A DNA stretch of 64,000 bases, taken from assembly GCF_001429025.1 (NCBI RefSeq), contig NZ_LMHT01000009.1, positions 79,795 through 143,794 on the forward strand. The letters are read 5' to 3'. The DNA is from Phenylobacterium sp. Root700. Lineage in GTDB: Bacteria > Pseudomonadota > Alphaproteobacteria > Caulobacterales > Caulobacteraceae. The translations under genes and the position numbers were made by a program. Under the pieces are notes generated by a model that was not told where the DNA came from, ran no database searches, and was given only the letters and a program-made list of their open reading frames with translations. Of this stretch, positions 18,014-27,554 are shown in pieces (position 1 is the stretch's first letter; each line of letters starts with the position of its first letter).

Positions 18014-18655
18014 ATGAAGCGGTTCCAGTTGTGGGCGATCCTGATCCTGGTCGGGGCGCTCGTCGTGGTCGGCGGTTGGGCCTACTGGAACTACGAGCTC
18101 CGCTGGCGCCCGAAGACCATCACCAAGCACCAGGCCGAGATCACCAAGATCCTAGAGACCTCCGGCTGGGTGTCGCCCGGCAAGACCGGGCCGAAGCTCT
18201 ATATGGTCTCGTTCCGCACCTGCCCGGACTGCGTGCAGTTCAAGGCCGAGGAGTTCCCGCTGCTGCACGCCGCCAATGTCGACACCCGCGTGATCGAGAT
18301 CGCCCGGGCCGACCACAACGGCGTGTCCAAGTCGACGCCGGCGGAGCGTTCGACCGTCGCCGAGATCTGGCTCAACCGCTCCTGGCCGTTGATGGAGCGC
18401 TGGGAGTCCGTCCCGGCCGAGGCCTGGAAGGCGCCAGGCATCGCCCCGGCCGACGGCGACATGGCCCGCACCGCGGTGGTGGAGGCCGGTCGCAAGATGG
18501 TCACCGATCTGCAGCCGCTGCTGAAGGCCAACGGCATAAACTTCGCCTACCCGACCCTGATCTGGTGGACGGCCGACGGGAAGATGCGCGGCTGCGCCTG
18601 CGAAGAGCGCGAGACCTATCGCTTCGTGCGCAAGGAATTGGGCGTGAAGGGCTAG
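18014..18655 (+). CDS. Membrane-anchored thioredoxin-fold protein
   Basis: A 213-residue protein with one N-terminal membrane segment (about residues 5-25, WAILILVGALVVVGGWAYW) and a periplasmic thioredoxin-like domain. The redox pair is in SFRTCPDCVQFKAEEF, followed by a conserved-looking NGINFAYPTLIWW that fits the cis-proline region. A further CxC near the end (RGCACEE) is unusual. I do not recognise a named family. It may be a thiol oxidoreductase of the cell envelope; 43 bases separate it from mmsA, with no clear shared function. Confidence 0.65.
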   Translation: MKRFQLWAILILVGALVVVGGWAYWNYELRWRPKTITKHQAEITKILETSGWVSPGKTGPKLYMVSFRTCPDCVQFKAEEFPLLHAANVDTRVIEIARADHNGVSKSTPAERSTVAEIWLNRSWPLMERWESVPAEAWKAPGIAPADGDMARTAVVEAGRKMVTDLQPLLKANGINFAYPTLIWWTADGKMRGCACEERETYRFVRKELGVKG

Positions 18656-18778
18656 GGCCCCTGCGACGCGGACGCAGCCATTTCCTGCTCCACATCAAGC
18701 GCGCAATTGACTAGGAACCGCTGGCCGTCGATCAGCGACGGCTGCGGCCAGGCCCGCAGAGTTAAGGGTATCCAGTTC

Positions 18779-20119
18779 TTGCGAACGCAAATCGTCCATC
18801 CCGGCGCGGACAACCTGCGCTACGAAATCCGCCAGATCGTGGAGGTAGCGCGAGCTATCGAGACGACCGGCGCAGCCATCCGCTGGGAGAACATCGGCGA
18901 CCCGGTGGCCAAGGGCGAACGCGTCCCGGACTGGATCAAGGAGATCGTCACCCAGGCCGCGGGCGAGGATCTGAGCTTCGCCTATTCGCCGACCAAGGGC
19001 CTGGACGAGACGCGCGCCTACATCGCCCACGAGCGGAATCTCGAGGGCGGCATCCAAATCACGCCGGACGACATCCTGTTCTTCAACGGCCTGGGCGACG
19101 CCATCTCGACCATCTATGGCGCGCTGCACCCCAAGGCCCGCGTCATCGGTCCGAACCCGGCCTATCCGACCCACTCGTCGGCCGAAGCCGCCCACGCCGG
19201 CGCGCCGCACATCACCTATCGCCTCGATCCCGAGAACGGCTGGAAGCCCGACCTGGCGGATCTGGAGGCCAAGGTGATCGGCAACCCCGACATCGCGGCG
19301 ATCATCATCATCAATCCGGATAACCCGACGGGTTTCGTCTATCCGGAGGAGACCCTGGCCGCGATCGTCGACATCGCCGCGCGCCACGACCTGTTCATCA
19401 TCTCCGACGAGATCTACTCGAACCTGGCCTACCTCGGCAGCGGCATGCGCAAGCTTGCCTCGGTCGTCGGCAAGGTGCCGGCCATCGCCATGCGCGGCAT
19501 CTCCAAGGAATTCCCTTGGCCCGGTTCGCGCTGCGGCTGGATCGAGATCTACAACCGCGATCAGGACCAGAACTTCGACCGCTTCGCCAGGTCGCTGCTG
19601 GAAGCCAAGATGCTGGAGGTCTGCGCCACCACCCTGCCGCAGAAGGTGCTGCCGCGGGTCATGGGCGATGAGCGCTACTATCCCTATCTGGAGACCCGCG
19701 TCTCGGCCTACGACCGCCGCGCCCAGCGCGCCGTCGAGGTGCTGGGCGGCCTGCCCGAGCTGATCATCCATCCGGCCCGCGGCGCCTTCTACATGACCGC
19801 GGTGTTCCGCGAGGGCGCCCTGGCGCCGGACCAGAGCCTGCCCATGGCGCCGCAGGTCGAGGCCATCATCGGTCCCTACCTTGGTGACGCGCTCGACGCC
19901 CGGTTCGTCTACCACCTGCTCGGGAACACCGGGATCTGCGTGGTGCCGCTGTCCACCGGCTTCAACTCCGATCTCGAGGGCTTCCGCTTCACCCTGCTGG
20001 AGCCTGACGAGCAAAAGTTCGAGGCCATCCTGCAGCACCTGCGCGGGGCGCTCGCCGCTTATCTGGCGAGCGGCGCGCAGGCGCGGCCGCTCGGCGTTGA
20101 ACTGGCGGCGGCCGGCTAA
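18779..20119 (+). CDS. PLP-dependent aminotransferase, class I/II
   Basis: A fold-type I aminotransferase of about 446 residues, probably acting on alanine or a related amino acid. The PLP lysine is in RGISKEFPWPGSRCGW, the pyridine-nitrogen Asp in IIINPDNPTGFVYPEE, and the phosphate-binding Arg follows in PGSRCG. The start is uncertain: a TTG at 18779 has AAGGG ten bases upstream and gives RTQIVHPGADNLRYEIRQ. The frame is open back to a TTG at 18707. It converges with the small minus-strand gene one base beyond its stop. Confidence 0.82.
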   Translation: MRTQIVHPGADNLRYEIRQIVEVARAIETTGAAIRWENIGDPVAKGERVPDWIKEIVTQAAGEDLSFAYSPTKGLDETRAYIAHERNLEGGIQITPDDILFFNGLGDAISTIYGALHPKARVIGPNPAYPTHSSAEAAHAGAPHITYRLDPENGWKPDLADLEAKVIGNPDIAAIIIINPDNPTGFVYPEETLAAIVDIAARHDLFIISDEIYSNLAYLGSGMRKLASVVGKVPAIAMRGISKEFPWPGSRCGWIEIYNRDQDQNFDRFARSLLEAKMLEVCATTLPQKVLPRVMGDERYYPYLETRVSAYDRRAQRAVEVLGGLPELIIHPARGAFYMTAVFREGALAPDQSLPMAPQVEAIIGPYLGDALDARFVYHLLGNTGICVVPLSTGFNSDLEGFRFTLLEPDEQKFEAILQHLRGALAAYLASGAQARPLGVELAAAG

Positions 20120-20120
20120 G

Positions 20121-20345
20121 TCAGCCGCTGAACGGACGACCGCTGTTGATCTCCTTGTTGCGGGCGCGGGTCTTCAGGCCGTGTTCGCGATCGGAGGGCG
20201 GCTTGTCCGCGCGTCGCCCGATGCCCTGGTGACTGCCCTCCGCCTCAAGCCCGTCGATCTCTTCGATGTCGGTGACGACCGGATCCAATCCGTCTTCAGG
20301 CTGGAAGGAGGGGGCTTCCGTGACACTGGATTTTCTCGGGGGCAT
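20121..20345 (-). CDS. Small hypothetical protein, acidic middle
   Basis: A 74-residue protein (MPPRKSSVTEAPSFQPEDGL...) with a basic N-terminus, an acidic centre and a basic C-terminus; it appears disordered. I recognise no domain. A strong ribosome site (AGGAG six bases before the ATG) supports it being translated. It is divergent from zapE and converges on the aminotransferase. Confidence 0.6.
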   Translation of the reverse strand: MPPRKSSVTEAPSFQPEDGLDPVVTDIEEIDGLEAEGSHQGIGRRADKPPSDREHGLKTRARNKEINSGRPFSG

Positions 20346-20438
20346 GGCGGGCTCCTGGCTTGGTCAGAATAGATCAACCGCCCAGGCGTGAAGACTGTTC
20401 CGCTTGAGGCGACGGCGAGGGCGGGTTAGGCCGACGCG

Positions 20439-21554
20439 ATGGCCTCCCTGCTCCAAGCCGCCTATGACGCCCGCCTGGCGCAGGGCGAGATACGCCCCGA
20501 TCCGGCCCAGGCCGCCGCGCTCGCCGCGCTGGTGCGGCTGGAGGGCGACCTTGTCGCCGCCGAGCCCAGCGGTTTCGCCGCCTTCTTCAAGAAGCCTGAG
20601 GGCCAACGCGGCGTCTATCTGATCGGGCCGGTCGGGCGCGGCAAGTCCATGCTGATGGACCTGTTCTTCGCCAGCGCGCCGGTCGACAAGAAGCGCCGCG
20701 TCCACTTTCACGTCTTCATGGGTGAGATCCACCGGCTGATCGACGCCTGGCGCAAGGGCGACGCCGCCGCGCGCAAGGCCAAGTTCGGGCAGGCTAAGGG
20801 TGACGACCCGATCCCGCCGCTGGCCGATGTGGTCGCCGGCCAGGCGCGGCTGCTGTGCTTCGATGAGTTCCAGGTCACCGACATCGCCGACGCCATGATC
20901 CTGGGCCGGCTGTTCGAGGCGCTGTTCGCCCGCGGCGTCACCCTGGTGGCGACCTCCAACCGGCTGCCCGACCAGCTCTACAAGGACGGCATCAACCGCC
21001 AGCTGTTCCTGCCGTTCATCGAATTGCTGAAGAGCAAGGTGGAGGTGGTGAGCGTGGCCGGCCCGCACGACTACCGGCTGGACCGCCTGCGGGCGGCGGG
21101 CACCTGGTTCTCGCCGAACGACCCCGACAACCAACGCTGCTTCGACGCGCTGTGGCGCGACATGCTGGGGGCCGAGGAGGAGATCGGCGAGACGCTGGAG
21201 GTGCTGGGCCGCAAGGTCCACCTGCCGCACACCTGCGGCGGCATGGTGCGGGCGACCTTCGCCAGCCTGTGCTCGGTGGCGCTGGGACCGAACGACTATG
21301 TGGCCATCGCCGAGCGGTTCCACACCGTGTTCCTGCAGGATCTGCCCAAGCTCACCGCCAATCGCCGGGAGGAGGCGCGGCGCTTCGTGATCCTGATCGA
21401 CGCCCTCTATGAGGCCCACGTCCGGCTGATCGTCCTGGCCGAGGCTGAGCCGGCGGCCCTCTATCCGGAAGGCGACGGCGCCTTCGAGTTCGAGCGCACC
21501 GCCTCGCGCCTGCAGGAAATGCGCTCGGCCGATTGGCTGGAAGAGCGGCCCTAG
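20439..21554 (+). CDS. zapE: Cell division protein ZapE (AFG1-like ATPase)
   Basis: A 371-residue AAA-like ATPase; in E. coli ZapE associates with the division ring, and mitochondrial Afg1 is its relative. The Walker A motif is LIGPVGRGKSMLMDLFF (about residues 63-79), Walker B is RLLCFDEFQVTDIADAM, and the sensor region is LVATSNRLPDQLYKDG. C-terminal family elements FHTVFLQDLPKL and RFVILIDALYE are intact. It stands alone, with REP-free flanks. Confidence 0.92.
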   Translation: MASLLQAAYDARLAQGEIRPDPAQAAALAALVRLEGDLVAAEPSGFAAFFKKPEGQRGVYLIGPVGRGKSMLMDLFFASAPVDKKRRVHFHVFMGEIHRLIDAWRKGDAAARKAKFGQAKGDDPIPPLADVVAGQARLLCFDEFQVTDIADAMILGRLFEALFARGVTLVATSNRLPDQLYKDGINRQLFLPFIELLKSKVEVVSVAGPHDYRLDRLRAAGTWFSPNDPDNQRCFDALWRDMLGAEEEIGETLEVLGRKVHLPHTCGGMVRATFASLCSVALGPNDYVAIAERFHTVFLQDLPKLTANRREEARRFVILIDALYEAHVRLIVLAEAEPAALYPEGDGAFEFERTASRLQEMRSADWLEERP

Positions 21555-21750
21555 GTGGTGACATCGGCGCGCCAGGCCCCTATGGTCACGCCGTTATGAG
21601 CCAGCGCCCCGCCCTTTCTCTGAAAGTAGCCGCCGCCCTTCCGGGGCGACGCGAGGTCGTGCGCAGCTAGCTGCTCACCCCGCCGATCCCCGCAAATTTT
21701 GCGGATGGATTGGCCAGACATTGCTCCATCCGCACACGATGGAGCTTCCC

Positions 21751-22968
21751 ATGAACACCTGGACTGACCGCTTCGCTGAACGGATGACGCATGTCCGCGC
21801 CTCCGAGATCCGCGAGTTGCTGAAGCTGCTGGATCAGCCGGACATCCTGTCCTTCGCCGGCGGTATTCCCGATCCGCAGCTGTTTCCCGCTGAGCGTATC
21901 CAGTCGGCGTACGAGGACGTGCTGAAGCAGGCTGGCGCCCAGGCGCTGCAGTATTCGGTGAGCGAGGGCCTGCCGGAGTTGCGCCGCTGGATCGCCGCGC
22001 GGATGAGCGCCGACGGCGTGTCTTGCGACGAGGGCAATATCGTCATCACCGCCGGCTCCCAGCAGGCGCTCGACCTGATCGGCAAGCTGTTCCTGACGCG
22101 AGGCGACGCCGTGCTGGCCGAGCGGCCGACCTATATGGGCGCGCTCGGCGCCTTCAACGCCTATGAGCCGACCTATGGCGATCTGGACGCGCAGGAGGTC
22201 CCGGCCGGCGCGCGGCTGGCCTATCTGGTCCCCGACTTCGCCAATCCATCGGGCCGCACCATGACGCGCCGGGAACGCGAGGCGGTGTTGGACCGCGCCT
22301 CGGCCCACGACCTGGTGGTGATCGAAGACGCCGCCTATCGCGAACTGCGCTTCGCCGGGACCAGCGAGCCGTCGCTGTTGGCGCTGGACGTGGCGCGGTC
22401 AGGCTCGATCGAGAGCGCCCGGACCCTCTACTGCGGCACCTTCTCCAAGACCCTGTCGCCGGCGCTGCGTCTCGGCTGGGTCTGCGCGCCAAGGCCGGTG
22501 ATCGACAAGCTCGTGCTGCTCAAGCAGGGCTGCGACCTGCATGTCTCGACGATCAACCAGATGGTCGCCGCGCGGGTGATCGCCGAGGACTATGATGGCC
22601 ACCTGGAGCGCTTGCGCGTCCACTACCGCGAACGCGCCTCAGCCATGCAGACCGCGCTCGCCCGGCACATGCCGATGGGCGTCACCTGGTCCAAGCCCCA
22701 GGGTGGGATGTTCGTCTGGCTCAAGGCGCCTGAGGGTCTCGACGGCGCCCACCTGCTGGAGGCGGCGCTGGCGGAGGAGAGGGTCGCCTTCGTGCCCGGC
22801 GCGCCGTTCTTCGCCGTTGAACCCCAGGCCAACACCCTGCGGCTCAGCTACTCGCTGCTCAGCCCAGAAGGTATCGACGAGGGCGTGCGCCGCCTGGCGC
22901 GGGTCGTTGAAGCGCGGCTCGCCCATCCCGGCTCCAACGTGAAGCGGGCGATGAGGGGCGCAGCCTAG
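21751..22968 (+). CDS. PLP-dependent aminotransferase, 2-aminoadipate/valine type
   Basis: A 405-residue fold-type I aminotransferase resembling the catalytic half of MocR proteins and LysN/2-aminoadipate transaminases, without a GntR domain. Key elements are LSFAGGIPDPQLFPAE near the N-terminus, ITAGSQQALDLIGKLF, LVPDFANPSGRTM, and the PLP lysine in CGTFSKTLSPALRLGW. The ATG at 21751 has GGAG six bases upstream and gives MNTWTDRFAERM. It converges with a LysR gene 18 bases downstream. The substrate is not determined. Confidence 0.85.
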   Translation: MNTWTDRFAERMTHVRASEIRELLKLLDQPDILSFAGGIPDPQLFPAERIQSAYEDVLKQAGAQALQYSVSEGLPELRRWIAARMSADGVSCDEGNIVITAGSQQALDLIGKLFLTRGDAVLAERPTYMGALGAFNAYEPTYGDLDAQEVPAGARLAYLVPDFANPSGRTMTRREREAVLDRASAHDLVVIEDAAYRELRFAGTSEPSLLALDVARSGSIESARTLYCGTFSKTLSPALRLGWVCAPRPVIDKLVLLKQGCDLHVSTINQMVAARVIAEDYDGHLERLRVHYRERASAMQTALARHMPMGVTWSKPQGGMFVWLKAPEGLDGAHLLEAALAEERVAFVPGAPFFAVEPQANTLRLSYSLLSPEGIDEGVRRLARVVEARLAHPGSNVKRAMRGAA

Positions 22969-22986
22969 CCGCGCGTTGGCGATCTC

Positions 22987-23868
22987 CTACGGCCGCAGGC
23001 TGTTCACCAGCTCGCGGGCGTAGGGGGCGAGCTGGCCTAAGTCGCGCACGCAGATGGTCAGGTCGCGCCGCGCCCAGTCGTCGGTCAGCTGAACGATGCC
23101 CAGCGACATGGTGCGCGCCGCGCGCCGGGCGGTGGTTTCCGGCACCACCCCGACCCCGACCCCGCACTCCACCAGCCGACAGACCGCGTCGAAGCTGCGG
23201 AGTTGGACGCGCAGGCGCAGGGGGCGACCCTCGCGCGCCGCCTTGGTCGAGAGGAAGCGTTGCAGCGAGCTGGCACGGTCCAGGCCGACCAGATCGAAGC
23301 CGAGCACGTCTGCGAAGGTCATCGAGCTGCGCTGGGCCAGCGGATGGACCGCGCTGCTGACCACCACGAAGCGGTCGGAGCGGAACGGGAAGGTTTCCAG
23401 GCTGCCCATGTCGACGGTGCCGGCGACGATCCCGACATCCCCGACCCCTTCGGCGACCAGCCCGACGATCTCGTCGGAGAGGCGCTCCTCCAGATTGACG
23501 CTCACATGGGGGTGGCCGGCCAGGAACGCGCTGAGCGCCTCGGGCAGGAATTCGGTCAGGGCGTTGGTGTTGGCCAGCAGCCGCACCTCGCCCGACAGGC
23601 CGCCGGCATAGGCGCCCAGGTCCTCGCGCAGCCGTGCGGTCTGCGAAAGGATCGTGCGGGCGTGCTTGAGCAGGGTGCGGCCGGCCGGGGTCAGGGTGAC
23701 GCCCTGGCGCGAGCGTTCCAGCAAGGGCGCGCCCAAGGCGTCCTCCATATTGCGGATGCGGGTCGAGGCCGCCGCCAGGGCCAGGGCGCTGCGTTCGGCG
23801 CCGCGCGTGATGGAACCGGCGTCCGCCACCTCGCAGAACAGCCTCAGATCGATCAGGTCGAACCGCAT
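22987..23868 (-). CDS. LysR-family transcriptional regulator
   Basis: A 293-residue regulator with an N-terminal winged helix (MRFDLIDLRLFCEVADAGSITRGAERSALALAAAS, about residues 1-35) and a LysR substrate-binding domain (GEVRLLANTNALTEFLPE onward). The ATG at 23868 is preceded by a good ribosome site (GGAGACGAAGG); the frame runs further upstream without LysR character. It is divergent from sdhC and convergent with the aminotransferase. Its target and ligand cannot be told. Confidence 0.88.
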   Translation of the reverse strand: MRFDLIDLRLFCEVADAGSITRGAERSALALAAASTRIRNMEDALGAPLLERSRQGVTLTPAGRTLLKHARTILSQTARLREDLGAYAGGLSGEVRLLANTNALTEFLPEALSAFLAGHPHVSVNLEERLSDEIVGLVAEGVGDVGIVAGTVDMGSLETFPFRSDRFVVVSSAVHPLAQRSSMTFADVLGFDLVGLDRASSLQRFLSTKAAREGRPLRLRVQLRSFDAVCRLVECGVGVGVVPETTARRAARTMSLGIVQLTDDWARRDLTICVRDLGQLAPYARELVNSLRP

Positions 23869-23988
23869 CCTTCGTCTCCCGCGAAGGATGCTTACGGGAA
23901 AGACGCATTGCATCAAAAGAAAAATGCGGGAAACTTCGGCGTTGGCGAAGGCTTGGCGACGTCTGTTCGCCACGCCGCGCCGCCTTCG

Positions 23989-24016
23989 TTGACACTTAAG
24001 GGCTGCGGCTTAAAAG
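23989..24016 (+). promoter_or_regulatory. Candidate sdh promoter
   Basis: TTGACA (23989-23994), a 16-base spacer and TAAAAG (24011-24016), about 30 bases before the sdhC start. It is the best sigma70-like match in the lysR-sdhC spacer, judged by eye only. Confidence 0.45.
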
Positions 24017-24046
24017 CGGAGCCGCTTCTTCCAGTTCGGAACGCTC

Positions 24047-24445
24047 ATGACAGACGCCCCCCGCGAACGCCCGCTCTCGCCACATACGACGATCTGGCGG
24101 TGGCACTTGACCATGGCCACCTCGATCCTGCACCGCGCCTCGGGTTGCGCGCTCTATGGCGGGGGTCTGATCCTGGCGATCTGGGCGATGACGCTCGCCG
24201 CCGGGCCTGAGGCCTACGGGATGTTCAAGGCGGTCATGGGCTCGCCGCTCGGCAAGGTCGTCATGTTCGGCATGACCCTGGCGACCTTCTATCACCTGGC
24301 CAAGGGTATCCAGCACCTGATCTGGGACGCCGGTCACGGCTACAATCTGAAGACGGCGACCATGGGGGCGATCGCCACCATCGCCTTCGCCATCGCCGCC
24401 ACCCTCGCGGTCTGGATTATCGCCGGCATGACGGGAGCGCTCTGA
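24047..24445 (+). CDS. sdhC: Succinate dehydrogenase cytochrome b556 subunit
   Basis: A 132-residue membrane anchor of complex II. The N-terminal signature RPLSPHTTIWRWHLTMATSI and SILHRASG match SdhC, with three membrane helices at about residues 30-53, 65-85 and 105-128. The heme-ligand His is in FYHLAKGIQHLIWD. The stop overlaps the sdhD start by one base (TGATG), so the two anchors are translated together. Confidence 0.94.
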   Translation: MTDAPRERPLSPHTTIWRWHLTMATSILHRASGCALYGGGLILAIWAMTLAAGPEAYGMFKAVMGSPLGKVVMFGMTLATFYHLAKGIQHLIWDAGHGYNLKTATMGAIATIAFAIAATLAVWIIAGMTGAL

Positions 24446-24837
24446 TGGCCAGCTATCGCACACCTCTGGGCCGCGCTCGCGGCCTCGGCGCCGCCAAGCA
24501 TGGCGTGGGCGCCTGGATCGCCGAGCGGGTCACCGCCGTGGCGCTGGTTCCGCTGGTCATCTGGGCTGTGTTCGCCGGCCTGCGCCTGGCGGCCACCGAC
24601 TATTACGGCGCGGTGGAGTGGCTGACCTCCTCAGCGCTCAACCCGGTGCTGATGGGCCTCTTCGTGGTTGTCGGCTTCATGCATATGCACGCCGGCCTGC
24701 GGGTGGTGATCGAGGACTATATCGAAAAGCACCTGACCCGCGCCGGGCTGCTGCTGCTCAATCTCTTCGTCTGCTCGCTCGTCGGGGCGCTGGCGGTGTT
24801 CTCCATTCTGAAGGTCGCGCTGGGAGGCGCTTACTAA
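24445..24837 (+). CDS. sdhD: Succinate dehydrogenase hydrophobic membrane anchor
   Basis: A 130-residue second membrane anchor of complex II. Three helices are visible (about residues 30-50, 65-85, 103-127). The quinone/heme-site region [17 protein letters not shown] matches SdhD, with the heme His in HMHAG and the conserved Asp-Tyr. Only four bases separate it from sdhA. Confidence 0.93.
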   Translation: MASYRTPLGRARGLGAAKHGVGAWIAERVTAVALVPLVIWAVFAGLRLAATDYYGAVEWLTSSALNPVLMGLFVVVGFMHMHAGLRVVIEDYIEKHLTRAGLLLLNLFVCSLVGALAVFSILKVALGGAY

Positions 24838-24841
24838 TCCC

Positions 24842-26629
24842 ATGGCGAACTATCAGTTCATCGATCACAAGTTCGACGTCGTCGTGGTCGGGGCCGGCGG
24901 CTCGGGCCTCCGCGCCGCGCTCGGCTGCGCCCAGGCCGGTCTGAAGACCGCCTGCATCTCCAAGGTCTTCCCGACCCGCTCGCACACCGTCGCGGCCCAG
25001 GGCGGCATCTCCGCCTCGCTCGGCAACATGGGCGAGGACGACTGGCGTTGGCACATGTACGACACCGTCAAGGGCTCGGACTGGCTGGGCGACCAGGACG
25101 CCATCGAGTACCTGTGCCGCAACGCGCCGGCCGCGGTCTATGAGCTGGAACACTGGGGCGTGCCGTTCTCGCGCACCTCGGAAGGCAAGATCTACCAGCG
25201 CGCCTTTGGCGGCATGACCAAGAACTTCGGCGAGGCCCCGATCCAGCGCACCTGCGCGGCGGCCGACCGCACCGGCCACGCCATGCTTCATACGATGTAT
25301 GGCCAGAGCCTGGCGCACGACACCGAGTTCTTCATCGAGTACTTCGCCCTCGACCTGATCATGGACGAAGGCGTCTGCCGCGGCGTGACCGCGTGGAAGC
25401 TCGACGACGGCACCCTGCACCGCTTCCAGGCCCAGCAGGTCATCCTGGCGACCGGCGGCTACGGCCGCGCCTACTTCTCGGCCACCAGCGCCCACACCTG
25501 CACCGGTGACGGCGGCGGCATGGCGCTGCGCGCCGGCCTGCCCCTGCAGGACATGGAATTCGTCCAGTTCCACCCGACCGGCATCTATGGCGCGGGCTGC
25601 CTCATCACCGAGGGCGCGCGCGGCGAGGGCGGCTATCTGACCAACTCCGAGGGCGAGCGCTTCATGGAGCGCTATGCGCCGTCCGTGAAGGACCTGGCTC
25701 CGCGCGACATGGTCAGCCGGGCCATGACCATCGAAATCCGCGAAGGCCGCGGCGTGGGTCCGAAGAAGGACCACATCTTCCTGCACCTCGATCACCTGGA
25801 TCCGAAGATGCTAGCCGAACGCCTGCCGGGCATTTCGGAAAGCGCCAAGGTCTTCGCCGGCGTCGATGTGACCAAGGAGCCGATCCCGGTCCTGCCGACC
25901 GTGCACTACAACATGGGCGGCATCCCGACGAACTTCTACTCCGAGGTCGTGACCCGTCTGGGCGACGATCCGGACAAGGTGGTTCCGGGCCTGATGGCCG
26001 TGGGTGAAGCGGCCTGCGTCTCGGTGCACGGCGCCAACCGCCTGGGCTCCAACTCGCTGATCGACCTCGTGGTGTTCGGCCGCTCGGCCGCCCTGCGCTG
26101 CGCCGACACCATCAAGGCCGGCGCGACCCAGCCGGAGCTGAAGCCGGCCATGACCGATGGTCACCTGGCCCGCTTCGACAAGTTCCGTAACGCCTCGGGC
26201 GGCACCACCACCGCCACCCTGCGCCTCGAAATGCAGAAGGCGATGCAGGAGGACGCCGCCGTCTTCCGCACCAGCGAGAGCCTGGCCTCCGGCGTCGAGC
26301 GGCTCGCCGCCGTCCACGCCAAGCGCCCGGACCTCAAGGTCTCCGACCGCGGCATGATCTGGAACACCGACCTCCTGGAGACCCTGGAGTTCGACAACCT
26401 GGTCGGCCAGGCGATCACCACGGTGGCCGGCGCCCACAACCGCACCGAAAGCCGCGGGGCCCACGCCCACGAGGACTTCCCGGACCGCAACGACGAAACC
26501 TGGATGAAGCACACCCTGACCTGGTTCGACGACAAGACCGGCAAGGTCGCGATCGATTACCGGCCGGTGCACAGCTACACCCTGACCAACGACATCGCTT
26601 ACATCCCGCCCAAGGCGCGGGTGTACTAG
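24842..26629 (+). CDS. sdhA: Succinate dehydrogenase flavoprotein subunit
   Basis: A 595-residue FAD subunit oxidising succinate to fumarate in the TCA cycle. The FAD-binding fold starts [15 protein letters not shown] (about residues 14-28), and the covalent FAD His lies in [12 protein letters not shown]. Substrate-site residues are in [21 protein letters not shown] and [10 protein letters not shown]. The C-terminal end ([12 protein letters not shown]) is normal. It is third in sdhCDAB. Confidence 0.96.
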   Translation: MANYQFIDHKFDVVVVGAGGSGLRAALGCAQAGLKTACISKVFPTRSHTVAAQGGISASLGNMGEDDWRWHMYDTVKGSDWLGDQDAIEYLCRNAPAAVYELEHWGVPFSRTSEGKIYQRAFGGMTKNFGEAPIQRTCAAADRTGHAMLHTMYGQSLAHDTEFFIEYFALDLIMDEGVCRGVTAWKLDDGTLHRFQAQQVILATGGYGRAYFSATSAHTCTGDGGGMALRAGLPLQDMEFVQFHPTGIYGAGCLITEGARGEGGYLTNSEGERFMERYAPSVKDLAPRDMVSRAMTIEIREGRGVGPKKDHIFLHLDHLDPKMLAERLPGISESAKVFAGVDVTKEPIPVLPTVHYNMGGIPTNFYSEVVTRLGDDPDKVVPGLMAVGEAACVSVHGANRLGSNSLIDLVVFGRSAALRCADTIKAGATQPELKPAMTDGHLARFDKFRNASGGTTTATLRLEMQKAMQEDAAVFRTSESLASGVERLAAVHAKRPDLKVSDRGMIWNTDLLETLEFDNLVGQAITTVAGAHNRTESRGAHAHEDFPDRNDETWMKHTLTWFDDKTGKVAIDYRPVHSYTLTNDIAYIPPKARVY

Positions 26630-26690
26630 GACCGGTGATGGCTTCCTTGATTTCCTCGTTTAACGCGTCCTCGCTTAAGGAAAGCGTCTG

Positions 26691-27473
26691 ATGGTCCAGC
26701 TCGTTCTGCCCAAGAATTCCCGCGTCCAGAAGGGCAAGCACCACGCCGCGCCCGCCGGGGCCAAGAAGGTGAAGACCTTCAAGATCTATCGCTACGATCC
26801 CGAGGGGACCGAGAACCCGCGCTGGGACACCTATGACGTCGACGTCGAGGCCTGCGGTCCGATGGTCCTGGACGTTCTGATTCACATCAAGAACGACATC
26901 GACCCGACGCTGTCCTTCCGCCGCTCGTGCCGCGAGGGGGTCTGCGGATCCTGCGCCATGAACATCGGCGGCCGCAACACGCTGGCCTGCACCCATGGCC
27001 ACGAAGAAGTGCCCGGCAAGGACTGCCAGATCAGCCCGCTGCCGCACATGCCGGTGATCAAGGACCTGATCCCGGACATGAGCATGTTCTACGCTCAGTA
27101 CGCCTCGATCGAGCCCTGGCTGCACACCACGACGCCGGAACCGCAGACCGAGTGGCGCCAGAGCCCGGAAGACCGGGAAAAGCTGGACGGCCTCTATGAG
27201 TGCATCCTGTGCGCCTGCTGCTCGACCTCGTGCCCCAGCTACTGGTGGAACGGCGACAAGTACCTGGGCCCGGCGGCTCTGCTGCACGCCTATCGCTGGC
27301 TGATCGACAGCCGCGACGAGGCCACCGGCGATCGCCTGGACGAGCTGGAGGACCCCTTCAAGCTCTATCGCTGCCACACGATCATGAACTGTGCGCAGGT
27401 CTGTCCCAAGGGCCTGAATCCGGCCAAGGCCATCGGCGAGATCAAGAAGATGCTGGTGGACCGCGTCGTCTGA
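26691..27473 (+). CDS. sdhB: Succinate dehydrogenase iron-sulfur subunit
   Basis: A 260-residue electron-transfer subunit. The [2Fe-2S] site is [18 protein letters not shown]...ACTH. The [4Fe-4S]/[3Fe-4S] cysteines lie in [16 protein letters not shown] and [17 protein letters not shown]. The length is normal. A 61-base gap after sdhA is longer than the other sdh spacings but holds no obvious terminator. Confidence 0.96.
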   Translation: MVQLVLPKNSRVQKGKHHAAPAGAKKVKTFKIYRYDPEGTENPRWDTYDVDVEACGPMVLDVLIHIKNDIDPTLSFRRSCREGVCGSCAMNIGGRNTLACTHGHEEVPGKDCQISPLPHMPVIKDLIPDMSMFYAQYASIEPWLHTTTPEPQTEWRQSPEDREKLDGLYECILCACCSTSCPSYWWNGDKYLGPAALLHAYRWLIDSRDEATGDRLDELEDPFKLYRCHTIMNCAQVCPKGLNPAKAIGEIKKMLVDRVV

Positions 27474-27520
27474 TCGCGGTCTGCTGGTCTACGATCTAAT
27501 CCGAACGGCGTTTGGAAAGT

Positions 27521-27534
27521 TGACGGCGCCGTCA
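27521..27534. promoter_or_regulatory. Candidate operator TGACGGCGCCGTCA before the ferredoxin reductase
   Basis: A perfect 14-base palindrome followed by CTTTTCT, 20 bases before the ATG at 27555. The same arrangement (TGACG-N4-YGTCA then a T-rich stretch) precedes the three diiron protein genes at 37685, 39061 and 40353. Placed this close to the start it could block transcription or, as RNA, form a hairpin; the repressor reading is inference. Confidence 0.6.
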
Positions 27535-27554
27535 CTTTTCTGCATGGGGCTTCT

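Noticed and set aside
21596..21670. A 24-codon leader peptide before the aminotransferase at 21751
   Set aside because: No ribosome site and no run of regulatory codons or attenuator hairpin; it is probably chance.
27520..27545. Reading the TGACG repeats only as TTGACG -35 boxes
   Set aside because: Two of the four copies lack the leading TT (GATGACG, ACTGACG), the right arm is conserved, and a separate TTGAC follows in three of them. Promoter overlap remains possible.
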